A stretch of DNA of 24,023 nt from Spongospora subterranea f. sp. subterranea (Eukaryota > Endomyxa: Phytomyxea > Phytomyxea > Plasmodiophorida): NCBI GenBank assembly GCA_049724395.1, contig JAUGWO010000293.1, forward strand, positions 1-24,023, read 5' to 3'. The position numbers and the translations under genes are program-made. How positions within the stretch are numbered: the first letter of the stretch is position 1; each line of letters starts with the position of its first letter. Under the pieces are notes generated by a model. The model saw only the letters and a list, made by a program, of their open reading frames with translations, was not told the DNA's origin and ran no database searches. Below, piece by piece: positions 8,551-19,936 of the stretch.

Positions 8551-10740
8551 CATTCATCCGAGCATTACTTACGAGCAAGCTTTTCAATTAAAGAGTAGTG
8601 TCAGAATCGCAATCAGACAAAGCGATCAATCAAATTTAGGAATTGCCAGAAATCAATACCTAATCTTCAATGAAAGCAAAGCATAGAAACACGAATTGTC
8701 AACTATTAGAACTGTTGACAATGAATAAAAATATTGAATTGTGATGATAACACAATAGTCGACGGCAACCGCAATGAGCAGCCACTTCGCCGCATTGAGA
8801 GCTTTGATATGAAATTTGAACACAATTTCAAATTTGAATAGCTGGTATTAAAATCAAACGTTGATTTGACATACACCATACTGATCAATCAATAATACCA
8901 TTCATTCGAGCGTTTGTTACAAGAATGCATTTGATTTGACCAAAGCAGTGTCAGAATCGCAATCAGACACAGCCATCAATCAAATTTCGAATTTGCAAAA
9001 ATCACAGTCGAATCTTGAATCAAAGATACGGCTGTCGAATTGTCTCTTCAAAATGACTTAAAACATTGAAATGTGATGATAACACAATATATTACAATAA
9101 TAGACGACTTCCGAGAAAACGACCAAATCAGCATCAAATCGAGACGTTGACGCCTTGATTGAATTTTGATAGCTGGAACTAAAATTCGTCGACTGTAGGA
9201 CATGAAACAAGCGGTTCATTGAATGTAACATTCATTCGAGCAATACTTGCAAAAAACGGAACTTCATTTAATCAAGGTATCGACACAAGCGAGTTCAGAC
9301 AGAATCTTGGAATTTGACGAAAAAGTAATCGGAAACGTTAATTACTGCATTCAGGAGGTGTTGACGAACTGAAAATTCGCCTATTTGAACTGTTGACAAA
9401 GACATATAAACATTAAAATGTAATAATAGCAGCAAATTCGACAGCAACCGCAAAAATGATTCGCTGAGCCTCAATAGAAAGTTTTTACGAATTTTGGATC
9501 ACAGAATGTTTGAAAGAAGGGCCGTTAGAAGTAGAGCGTGCAGTTCGATCAATAATAACATGGATGCGAACAATATTTACACAGACGCATCTTCATTTTG
9601 CCTAATTGACAAGAATGGAATCAGCAAAATGGCCTCAATACAATATAGAAAAATGCAGAGACAGAAACGGAATCGTCATTGTCAGCATCAATAAACGAAT
9701 CTTAAACTATTGCAACTGTTCACAATGACACAAAACATGAAAATGTGATATTCAGCGCCAACCGCAAAAACGAAGCGATGAGCGTCCACAGTCATTATTA
9801 TCAGAACTGGATCGCTGCAATCTGAATATGCACAACGTGAATTGCACTTACGAGACTAATGAAAACTGCAAAAGCTTCTGACGTTATATTTACGCTTTTG
9901 AAAACAATCTCTCACCGTGCTTGAGTATTTCGAAGCCATGTTCAAAAGTACAATCAGCAGAATGATAAACGATAACGACAGCATCGGGTCTCGGGTCAAT
10001 GGTTGACTCTAAGCACAAAAAAAGCCATAGCGTTGCATGAACTGTTTGTAGTTTATTAATCATAAACCCAGCAATAACTCGAGCCCGAAAATCCTCAACA
10101 AAACAATTTCTGCGTTACAACTTGAACATAAATTACACCAACCATTGAAGAAAACATCAAACAAGATTCAAATAAAATTGTGCAGCGTCTCTGCCCTGAA
10201 ACGAGGCCCAGAAAACAATTAAAATAAAAAAGAAACCGATAAAGATTCGAAATGAACCAATAGATCCTCAAATTAAGAATCATGATCCGCCTCCGTCTGA
10301 TTGATTAAACAATCAGCCTGGCCTTTGAAAACAATGTCCACAGGTTCCAGATCATCTTTTCAATCTTCATCGAAAACAATAATCAACATCATCAACACAT
10401 TCAGATACAGAACCGGAATTGACTCGAAAACCATAATCACCTAAAAGTGAGCAATGATCACCTAAAAGCGACAAGGGACCACAGATTAGACTGGACATCA
10501 TTGCCTATTATCCGATTATCATCATGAGCACCAAATCCCCCTTCAAAACAGCATCTCAACTGTCCATGATACAACCAATCGGAAAACGTCTGGCCACGAC
10601 GACCAATCAGCGAAAACTACCAAGGCCGGGCCGACTCCGGGACCAACTGAGCGTTGACTTGAATCCAGAGACCAATCTTAAATATGAATAGCTGCAATTG
10701 AAATTAATTAAACGACCGTTTGACATACCCCATGCTACCA
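8551..10740. repeat. Subtelomeric higher-order repeat, copy A
   Basis: Four tandem monomers of about 330-350 bp start with CATTCATTCGAGCA-like sequence at 8551, 8899, 9229 and 9559. Shared inner landmarks include CACGAATTGTCAACTATT, ACTGTTCACAATGACA and AACATTGAAATGTGAT. The fourth is the most diverged, starting CATGGATGCGAACAA. A tail from about 9890 to 10690 has no monomer structure and includes GCATGAACTGTTTGTA and AGATCCTCAAATTA. The same order recurs about 2.2 kb to the right. No protein-coding gene is supported; the small open frames are scattered and unrelated to any family I know. Confidence 0.85.
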
Positions 10741-10752
10741 AATCAATAATAA

Positions 10753-12700
10753 CATTCATTCGAGCATTATTTACGAAAAAGCATTGGAATTTGACCCATG
10801 TAACGACAAAATCGATATCAGATAAGGTCATGAACAGAATCTTCGAAATTGCAGAACAAGAAACGCAATCTTCAATTGCAGCATCTAAGCACGAATTGTC
10901 AACTATTACAACTGTTCACAAAGACAGAAAACATCAAAATGTGATAATAGTACGAAATTCGACGGCGCCTGCAAAATCGACGCACTGAGTATTGATTTGA
11001 AGCTTGAAGCCAATCCTTGAATCTGAATAGCTGTAAGTGAAATTAAACAACCGTTTGACATACAGCATGATGCTAAATCAATAATAACATTCATTCGAGC
11101 ATTACTTACGATAAAGCATTTGAATTTGCCCAATTATGCGTCAAAAACGGAATCAGATAAAGCCACCAATAAATTCTAGGAAATGCAAGACAGAAATCAA
11201 ATCCGAATCTTCAAATACAGCATTGAAACACGAATTGTTAACTATTACAACTGTTCACAATGACATAAAACATTGAAATGTGATTATGACACGAAAACAT
11301 TAAACGGCTCCCGCAAAAACGACCAATTGAGCATTGATTGGAAGCTTGAAGCCAATTTCAAATCTGAATAGCTGCAATTGAAATTAAACGACTGTTTGAC
11401 ATACAGTTTGACATACCCCATGATGCTAAATCAATAATAACATTCATTCGAGCATTACTTATAAAAACGGATCGTCAGTTGACCAATGTAACGACAAAAA
11501 TCGATTTCAGATAAAGTCATCAACAGAATCTACGAATTTGCAGAAAAAGAAACGGAATCTTCAATTGCAGCATCAATACACGAATTGTCAACTATTCCAA
11601 CTGTTCACAATGACATAAAACATTAAACATGTGATAATAGTACGAAATGCGACGGCACCCGCATAAATGACTCGTTGAGCCTCAATATAAACTTTGAGGC
11701 CAATACCGAATCTGGATAACTGAATTGTTATAAGAACGATCGTTAACAGTAGAGCATGCAATTTAATCAATAACAACATGGATTAGAGCAGTATTTACAC
11801 AAACGCATCTTCAATTGGCCTAATCTGACGTCAGAACGGATTCTGCAAAATGGCCGCAATACAATATTGAGAATTGCAGAGACAGAAACGGAATCTTCGT
11901 TGTCAGCATGAATAAACGAATCTTAATCTATTACAACTGCCACAAAACATGAAAGCGGTGATATTCAGCGCCAATTGCAAACACACAGCGAAGATCGTCC
12001 ACAGTCATCATCAGACCTGAATCGCTGTAATCTGAGTATACGCAACGTGAATTGCACGAGACTGATGACACCTGCAAAAAAATCTGTGGTTATATCAACA
12101 CTTTGGAAAACAGCCTCTGACCGTAATTTAGTATTGGTAAATCAGGTTCAAACGTGCAAGCAGCAGAGTGATAAGCGATAAACGACAGCATTAGGTCAAT
12201 GGTTGGCTCGAAACACAAAGAAAGCCATAGCATTGCATGAACTGTTTGTATTGATGTTACACCCAGTAATAGGGGGGAGGACTAAAATTCTCAAAATAAT
12301 ATCTCGGCAATACCAAACATTGAAGAAATATATAAACATTGTGCAGCATGTCTGCTCTGAAACGAGCACCACAAAACAATGAAACTACAAAAGAAAACAA
12401 TAAATAATCTGAATGAATCAGTAGATCCTCAAAATTAGCACATCAGCCTCCATCATTGAAAACTATATTCCACCGCACATCAACAGACAGAAATCAGAAC
12501 GGGGATCGACTCGACACTTATAATCACCTATAAACCAGCAGGGACCCCACAGTAGACTGGATACCGTTGCGAAATATCCATTTATCATAAATAGCACCAA
12601 ATTGGCGTGCGACACTGCATCAAAACGGAACATGGTCTGGGGATACTGGAAAACGTCTGGCGACGACGACCATTGATCGAGGCAAGGTTGACTACATTCG
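10753..12700. repeat. Subtelomeric higher-order repeat, copy B
   Basis: Monomers start at 10753, 11088, 11441 and 11777, matching copy A at offsets of 2202, 2189, 2212 and 2218 bp. The fourth monomer again begins with the variant CATGGATTAGAGCA, so position in the unit, not just family, is conserved. The tail repeats GCATGAACTGTTTGTA and AGATCCTCAAAATTA, and ends near the GAAAACGTCTGGC and GACGACCA landmarks. Copies A and B differ by many substitutions and small indels, so the duplication is not recent. No gene is supported inside it. Confidence 0.85.
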
Positions 12701-12852
12701 GATTGACCTTTGGACAAGCGTTGCGATGTTACTGAGCATCTCACTCGATGTCATGGAAATTTTATGTTATTGTGAACAATGATCCGCGACAATTGGTAAT
12801 GTCAAGAAAATAAACACGAATTTAATATTTTTGAGAATTTGAAATTAAAGCA

Positions 12853-14151
12853 CTAAAACCCCATATAATCGGTGTGTTTGTCAGCCTTGGCTTTGTGGGT
12901 TTTCCAAGATCGCCACTTGGAAACAAAAGCTTTGGAATTGGAAAGCTCGGTATACGGCTCCGTAATATGGGGAGCATGATTCGGAAAAACGGCGTCCATG
13001 ATGTCAATCATATGAAACACCTGGTCTGCAGAATAACCATAAAGCATTTGCATGAGACCCACGCTGTGCAATTGCTGTTCATGGGAAGGTTCAATGGATT
13101 GCGGGTTTAAGGTCATGAACAGGGTATGCCGGGGAAGCTTCTTGCGTCATGTGATTGTCGGTAATCATAGGCCCATGATGAATAATATCTCCACAAAATA
13201 CAAAAACGTCTCCAATCTCAAATTGGCCAGATGGAGTGACAGGAATCATTTCAGAGGGCAGTCGATCGCCAGCCCAAACACCATCCATACGCAGTGGAGC
13301 GAACCGCTTATTCAAATTCTCTCTTTGTTGGAGGTTTTTGACTCGGTTTTGGGAATTTACCTCAAGCATGTGGTATGGAAGGGAACGCTGGGATTGGTGG
13401 TCACGAGGGAGAACTTCTGTGCATGCGAAGCCGGAGTTAAGGGAGATCAAAACTCTTACGTGTTCAGCGTACAGAGAGTCTGCATGAGGGACCTGAAACA
13501 CAGATGTCAAAAACAAGCAAGATTAGCTGAACAAACCAGGAATAGGTAACAGGTGAGAAAAAAGCATAAGGTGTCGGGTTGGTAGAAATGATGAAAACTT
13601 ACTTGTGCCGGACTGCCAGTCAGTTTATAAGAGTCCTCAAACTCCTCAGGAATTGTGAAATCGCACTCAGGGAAGGCCATCTTAACTAAAGGGAGAAGGT
13701 ACTCAGAGAATAACCACCGTAACGCATGCTCAGAGGCCGAGCAAAGATCCTGGAACTGCTTTGGTTGAAATCGGATTTGTCCTGAGCAGCAAGATATGAT
13801 ATTTGGGTTGCATTTCAGGGGATGCATCCTACCATTGTGCATGCCCAGAAGCGAAATATCTGTGCCTGCCACAAGCTGTTCATGCACAGTTGTAAATAAA
13901 GCATGAGGCAGAAGCCCTCTGAGGACAATGGCTCCTTCCGATAACAACTGGGATTTCAGTGCCTTCAAAATAACGGGCGGTGGATTTTGAAAATCATGGG
14001 CGCTGACGACAACATTGAGGTATCTTCCCCTACAGGAACTGAGTTGTGCAGCGAGGTGAATGCGATAATATCCTAACTCTGGACGAAGTCGTGGGCTGGA
14101 ATCAACTACTGGCTCTGGGATGATGACAGGGATTGACGAAACACTGTTCAT
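12853..14151 (-). CDS. 2-oxoglutarate/Fe(II) dioxygenase-like protein, apparent frameshift
   Basis: Exon 1 runs from the ATG at 14151 to 13603. An intron with GTAAGT donor, CTAAT branch-like site and TTTCAG acceptor spans 13602-13493, and exon 2 continues to the left. The reading frame gives a double-stranded beta-helix signature: PHADSLYAEH (HxD), LISLNSGF..TEVLP, then GDVFVFCGDIIHHGP with the distal His. In the next frame comes RHTLFMTLNP, whose Arg fits the 2-oxoglutarate salt bridge. The first frame stops at 13091 and the second runs to a stop at 12853, so one base appears misplaced near CAAGAAGC (about 13135-13145). Read across it, the protein would have about 395 residues. A 46-nt intron would also join the frames but would remove the conserved Arg strand. 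The substrate is unknown: nucleic acid, protein or small molecule are all possible. A pseudogene or an assembly indel cannot be separated here. Confidence 0.65.
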
Positions 14152-14202
14152 TTCCTGTCAGTCTGTAATAAAGGCAGTAGAATATGCGGGAAATTTACTG
14201 AG

Positions 14203-15194
14203 TTATTGTAAAATAGGTAGAAAAAGGGGAATGTATTCAATCAGATACTGGTCAAATAGTGCCTGTAGAATTTCATCGGCCTGACTAACATCGGCAAGAA
14301 GAAGCTCTGCGGGATTTTCATCCAACATGGTACAAAATTCGGCTGAGAGCGGCAGCAAGTGGTCGGTGAGCGAGGGGTCTTGTTCCTCCGCAAAAATTTG
14401 CCAAAGGGTCAACACCTCCTGGCTTAACTGCAGACACCTGCAGACAAGGATGGCACCTTGTGCAGCGGGGAGTGGCCCGGCTGTCATCCTCGTCAATATA
14501 TCCAACAAATCCTCCGGCTTGCATCGTACAGGAGTGAGATGCAGGTCGGCGTAAAGACCAAACACAGCCTGGTGCTGGCTGAAAAGCGCCAGCAACTGCC
14601 TGCAATATTACAGGTTGTGTGTCAATGAATAAGTGTATGATTCATGTTTAACATCTCACGGTCTGGTTATCGTTATTTTGTTGATTAGATTTGCCTCTGT
14701 GGGCGGGCGCGTCAGGTCTCTCGCGTCTGAGCAATTGTCTGTCAAAAAAAATGACTCGGGCAGTGCGTTTGTTTCCTGGTGTAGAGTTAAAAAAAGAACG
14801 GCGAAAAGATGAATATACTGATGGTCAATTGAACTGCGAACATAACGGTTTTTTACCCAACATTGAAAAACAAAGTGAAAAAATTGTATGGAATAACAAG
14901 GTGACGCAAATAACATCAGTGTTCTGGTAACTGATTAGTAAAGGGGGCGAAAACGATGTGAATGTGAAAACACGGGAATCAAAACGCGAAAAGAATATAA
15001 GTGTTGGGACAAACCAACGTCGAACCTGAACTCAGGATCACGAAGCGTTTTCGCACGCCAGCTCGTGTCCAGTTGCGCGTCGCAGGGTGCAGCGCCTGCA
15101 GCTCGGACGCCAACCACTGCCAGCATGGCCGGTTGCGTTGGGCATACAACCTTAAGAGATCCTGATCTTCGGTTAAAGACCATGACGGTGACAT
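14203..15194 (-). CDS. Myb/SANT-like domain protein with helical C-terminal part
   Basis: From the ATG at 15194 the frame gives SPSWSLTEDQDLLRLYAQ, then CWQWLASEL and NWTRAGVRKRF, a Myb/SANT-like three-helix pattern with spaced Trp residues. It is close to the Myb-like domain encoded at 16566-16767. Downstream, two exons join cleanly: one ends ...NKITITRP at a GTGAGA donor near 14669, and the next starts after TTGCAG near 14600 with QLLALFSQHQ and runs to a stop at 14203. That part is leucine-rich and helical, with no family I recognise. The link between the Myb exon and the 14.7-14.9 kb exon (possible acceptor CTACACCAG) is uncertain. The stop lies 52 nt before the next gene's ATG; I found no in-frame splice joining them. 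Confidence 0.5.
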
Positions 15195-15199
15195 GATCA

Positions 15200-16490
15200 A
15201 ATGTCGACGACGGAGTTAAATGCGGATTGTCAAGAACAGATTAGTACGCCACTGCGTACTCGTGAAAAAAATCTAAAAATACATCAATATCTGTGAAATG
15301 TCGGGATATTTATTTCGAAGAACCTGAGCTACAATAACGATATTTTTCTAATAAGGGTGGTACATTAATCGCAGTCTGGGAAATCAAAGATATCCCGAGT
15401 TGTTATTGTTGGTAAAGTGTGGGGAAAAACTAAGAATGATTATTTAATTGAAGAGGATGGATAGACTGCGGTAGGTGAGAACTTGATGGGATGGTGAAGG
15501 GTTTTAGATGAAGTTAAGACCTGAGAAATTGGATAAATTGAGAAAACCAAATGGTTGATGTCAAATAAATTAAAAGCGTCCCTTTCCAGTTATCAACATG
15601 TAGTGGAGTGAGAATATGAGGTTCAATTTTCCAGGTTGTGGCTCCAACCTGCATCCGCGAAAACCCTTGAGACAGTGTTGACAATCAAAGAAGTAGAGAC
15701 TTGATGATAGTTGAGGAGGTGGAGTTTCACCTACAAACAGTAGAGCGACCCAGATGATGACAGATGAGATGATCGAGAATTTAGGAACAAGAGTAGCGTG
15801 ACCTACATTATGGTAATTGAAACCATCGACATTGGGACCGATTGGATTATAGAGGAAGAGTGAAGGGACCGACTTGATGGTTGTAGAGAGACAGTCGACA
15901 ATTCACATGTGATACAATGATTTTTCAAAGATAGATATGTAGCGATCTATTCGATAGTAGTGGAGATAATCGACTATGAAGAGGAGTAGATCGATTTACT
16001 AGAGCGATCCATATGATGACAGAGACATCATCGCCAATCAATCAAAGCGATTTCGTTTATCGCAGTTGATATCATCGGAATTCAATGAGAAGGACTGGAG
16101 ATGAATAAGAAAATAGAGAACATTTACGCTGTTGGATGCATTGAAAAAATAAACACCTACTTACTTTATAGAAGTTGAGATAATGGAAGCAGAGTAGAGC
16201 GACCCACTTTTTGAAACCATCTACTTCGATATGAGGCGACCTACTTGCTGACAGAGGAGATTATTGACACTCAATAAAAAAAGGTGACTCGATCCACATG
16301 ACGAAAATTAAGATTGAGGTTTATTGAGGAATGTAACGCCTGGATGATGCTTGAATTGACGATATTCAGTTCTGCAGACCTGAGCGATCATGAAATTTTT
16401 CCCATGTTCAATAACAAATACAATGGCAAACCCAATTGAATTTATGACTGCAATAGAAAAGTGAGGCAGATGAGATGATGGGTATGGTGA
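15200..16490. other. Gap between Myb-type genes, with degenerate short repeats
   Basis: No gene is supported. From about 15700 to 16310 there are diverged copies of a motif like TAGAGCGACCCA followed by GATGATGACAGA and ATCGCCAATCAAT (clearest near 15743, 16011 and 16196). The stretch resembles the array at 21671-21850 in vocabulary. The rest (15200-15700 and 16310-16490) shows no structure that I can name. Confidence 0.5.
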
Positions 16491-16565
16491 CTGTTCAGCA
16501 ATGCCCACAAAAAAAAAACAGAAAATGAAAGGATATAAAGTCTGTGGACAAGACCATCTTCGAAC

Positions 16566-19500
16566 CTGAACTCAAAACACTATAGCGTGATCGCACGCAG
16601 GCTCGCGTCCACTGGCGCGTCGAGGGGTATAAGGTTTTTAGCTCGGCCGCCAACCAATTCCAACAAGGCCTGTTGCGTTCGGAATAGAGCTTCATCAAGT
16701 TGTGGTCCTCACCTGCAGACCACGACTCCGAACTGCGCGAAAGGGTCTCGGAAGCCGGATTGACGTGCTGTGAGAAACTCTAATAATGCCATGAAGAGAT
16801 TAATATTGCAATATATGTCTGCGACATTGACATACCGGTTCAGGGGGTATCTGCAGATCATTTTGATCTGTTGCACAGATCAATAGTTCCTGAGAATGTT
16901 CATTGTCAATGGGAGTAAACATGGCACTCTCCATATTATCATCTGTTGTGTCATTTCAATGATTGACAGATCATCCCGGCCATAGAACAGCTGATATTAC
17001 CGGGTTGATACGTATCACTGAATGAAAATGTTGGACTGTTATCATTTCCGCTAAGTTCCGTTTGGCTTGCTGCAAAAAGTAAGGTTTAGGTTGAATCAGG
17101 CCGAAGCATGTTCAGTGAAAACGGAAAATGAATCACATACGAGCAATATCATGTAACTGTTGGGTGTCAATCATTGCAGCGACTTGGCCATTGCGAGATT
17201 CTGCAGCAAAGGCTGCCGTTGTCTGACTTGCTGCAAAAACAGTTAAATCATCCCGATGTACCATCAGTGAAAACCCAATGAATTAAATACGATCGATTTC
17301 ATCAATATGTTCCATTTCAGGGTTTTCAGCGTTTTGGCCATAAGATTGTTCATCATACGGTGCCGTTGTCTGGCTTGCTGCAAAAATAGTTGAATCATCC
17401 AGATGCACAATCAGTGGAACACCGATGAATGACATACGATTGATTGCATGTAAGATTGGCGCGTCAGCAATAACCGCTTCTTCGGTGCGATCGTAGTCTT
17501 GCTGTGGCAACCCTAAAGCTCAAGGGATTACAATGCGCAGTAGACGCTCACTTGACAGTTTTACAATGAACGAAGTTTCTGATTTCTGTTGAGAAAATCA
17601 GAGAAAAGAAAGGGTTTCAAGAATAAAAAGCTTACCTGGATATAAATTGCAGTATTCCAAAGCAACATCTGGACTGCCAGCGAGATTGTCACATGGCTCC
17701 CATGTCGCATCTTCGGCAGCAAGACCCACCCACTTGACAAGGAAGTCTAACCCCGCCCCAGAGAACCGATGTCTTAGAATCGATTCAACATCCCAAACAA
17801 TGTCAGAGGCTTCATATATGCAAGCGACGGGGGTTTGAGGGTAACGACGCGTTGGGAACGTGTACGGATCGCCTCCCTTGGGCCATGACAATTCAATTTG
17901 GTCATTGACACACCGTCGGACATGACGGCTGTCATACCGCTGGCATGACCGGAAACTGAAAGTGACCATACTCTGCTGATCACTGATTGGAATCGGGACA
18001 ATGAAACCCCGCAATCGCAATCGCTTGCCGGATGATTCGAACTCGTCATCGAGTTGAATTACCTATATGTATGATTGGAAGCAATCTGGGGAGAATTGTG
18101 GAATAACCTACAGTTCCCTTGTCCAAGGGTGAAGGGATTCGGATTATTAGTAAATCCTGGACATTTTCCATTTCAAAATGATCAAGGACAATATTGCATG
18201 TCCCAGAGCATTTGAACTTGTAATTGAACGATGAGAGGTCCAAACCATCGGACGTCATGCCGATGGTGTTGTTACGACTTGAAACCCGCTGTCTTAAAAC
18301 ATCCCTGGGGATGCGGAAATGTTGACGCTTCCTGGAACCCTGGGGGGGGCGACTATTCAAGAGAAAGTCCACATATAACCCGCTGGATCGAGTGACAACA
18401 CTGGATTCCTGGCAGGCAGTGCAGCGGATGCCAAATCGTTCGCTGAATCCAAAAACAGGCCAGGTCCTGGCTGGACTGACCGGGCGGTCTCCTGCCAACA
18501 GCATTTTGATCCATCTACCGCAGAGTCGAGCTGGATGGACAACATCGTTGATGTTCTGACTGGGGACGCTGTCAAACAGCAATTGGACCAGCTCGGAACA
18601 CAGGGCCGATCCAGTGTCTTGATCTAAGGCAGGGTCCAGCAAGTCGGCAGTTAACCGGTGCAAAGGCGTATGGGAACCACCAATGACCTTGTTCCTTAGA
18701 ACGTCGCCTACCCCCCTAAACAATTGCACCACTGACGATATGTAATTGAGTTCGGGATCAGAAAACCCATTTGCTGTCATATGGGCGCTCTTCAGCCCAT
18801 CCAACAGCAATAACTGTTGGTCCACCATCCTAAGGCGGACGTCAATAGTGGCTTTCTCGGCCAACAGATGGTCTCGTTCAGCAAGAAGCGGTTGCTTCTT
18901 GGTCTCGATAGATTCATCCACAACCTGGATTCGTCTGCCCGTTGGCCGCGACGCCCGTATATCCTAACATCGGGTGTTACTGGAATGATTCACCTAATTA
19001 GTGAGATACCGACCTTCTGCAAAAGATGGATTTTTTTGGCCTGATGGTGCATAATGCGATTGGCCTGGCACAACTGTCGCTTGCCCAAACCAATTTGAGT
19101 GGTTAACCTGCGTATCTTGGGATACGCTGGGTCATGGCGCAGGGCTTCTGCCCGATCAACTGTGCTAAGATGATAGAAGGATTCCCCGGCGAAGTTGTGA
19201 GCTACGTCTAAAGCAAAACAGGAATTGAATAAACTTGTGCCATGTTTTTTAAATCTACTGACTGAGGTGAGGGAGGGATGACAGCATCGTGCTCATTGTC
19301 ATTGCATATCGCTTGATTTTGCGATGAAGGAAGCCTAATGCACAAAGAAGAAGGTCTGTGACTTCATTCAAATCATAGACATCAAGCTGATTACAATCGT
19401 GAGTCAGCTGCTGGAAAGATACGGTAAATAAAACCGTCACTATCTTGGCGATTTTGTGATGTCGCGCTTCGTCTAAAAGAAACGGGGATTGACAAAAGCT

Positions 19501-19880
19501 TGTGCCAAGCCTTTCAAAACTACTGACCGAGGTGAGGAATGATGCGGAATGACCTCGTTCTCAGATTCATTGCTATTGTCAATATCTGGCGATAAAGGAA
19601 TCCTGTACAAAGAAGAAGGTAAGAAGTAGGTCTACGAATTAACTCAACTCATCGTCGTCATGCTGATTACACTGTTGAATCAGCTGCTGGTACAATACGG
19701 TTAGCATAATTTGACGAGCTGCTTGCCCCGGCTGGCAGACTCGTCCTAGGATGCGTCAATGAAATTGTCAGTGATTTTGGAGCCTGCCGACCTCGAACGT
19801 CGAAACACTAGCCGGTCACGACTGAAGTCAACGCCCTGCGAAGGCGTTGAAGGACCAGAAGAGGTTTTAGGACGCGGCAT
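16566..19880 (-). CDS. USP-like pseudoenzyme with chromodomain, tandem exons and Myb-like domain
   Basis: This multi-exon model starts at the ATG at 19880. Exons, all in phase: 19880-19799, 19745-19644, 19602-19528, 19472-19263, 19207-19014, 18963-18112, 18062-17636, 17578-17552, 17512-17438, 17377-17291 and 17230-17141, then 17069 onward. After a coiled coil comes a ubiquitin-protease-like fold: ELNYISSVVQLF matches the Cys box but has N where the catalytic C should be. CTAC and KCSGTC match the zinc pairs, LLIIRIP matches the C-terminal box, and no GHY-type His is seen. A chromodomain follows (VWDVESIL, FLVKWVGL, TWEP), with W, W and L at the usual cage positions. Repeated PSQTTA exons lead to a Myb-like domain at 16767-16566. 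I infer a chromatin or DNA-binding scaffold, not an active deubiquitinase. The last exons and the C-terminus are uncertain, and the Myb part could belong to a separate gene. Confidence 0.65.
17070..17512 (-). repeat. Tandemly duplicated exons with homologous introns
   Basis: Successive exons (75, 87 and 90 nt, then a fourth from 17069) all start in phase 1 and give P-S-Q-T-T-A-type starts from the second one on. Introns between them are 60, 60 and 71 nt. The introns are alike too: donors GTATGTCATTCAT, GTATTTAATTCAT and GTATGTGATTCAT, and acceptors ending in TTTTTGCAG. The period is about 150 bp. The exon-plus-intron unit was thus copied as a block at least twice while staying in frame. Confidence 0.8.
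19208..19745 (-). repeat. Older duplication of an N-terminal exon
   Basis: The exon at 19472-19263 and the region 19745-19528 are homologous: both carry QQL..CNQ, a FL.R.I stretch and PHL, and both end at a GTCAGTAG donor. The following introns are both 55 nt, are similar in sequence and end in TTTAG before AC. In the 5' copy the frame is open only if a 41-nt GT-AG piece (19643-19603) is spliced out. The other copy reads straight through the matching stretch. Confidence 0.65.
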
Positions 19881-19936
19881 GTAGTTACGTTGGTGTGCGA
19901 ATGGATGGAATATAGGAGTTGTGTAGTATTGTGTTA

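Noticed and set aside
13070-13125. 46-nt intron to explain the frame change in the dioxygenase-like gene
   Set aside because: It would need a weak GTTCAT donor and would delete the RHTLFMTLNP strand that fits the fold.
13052-13549. Plus-strand open frame of 165 codons
   Set aside because: Antisense of the dioxygenase-like exon, which carries recognisable motifs.
17513-17635. End of the chromodomain gene at a stop near 17548
   Set aside because: It depends on the CAACAG acceptor; using the next AG (17579) and a 39-nt intron joins all following exons in phase. It remains a possible isoform.
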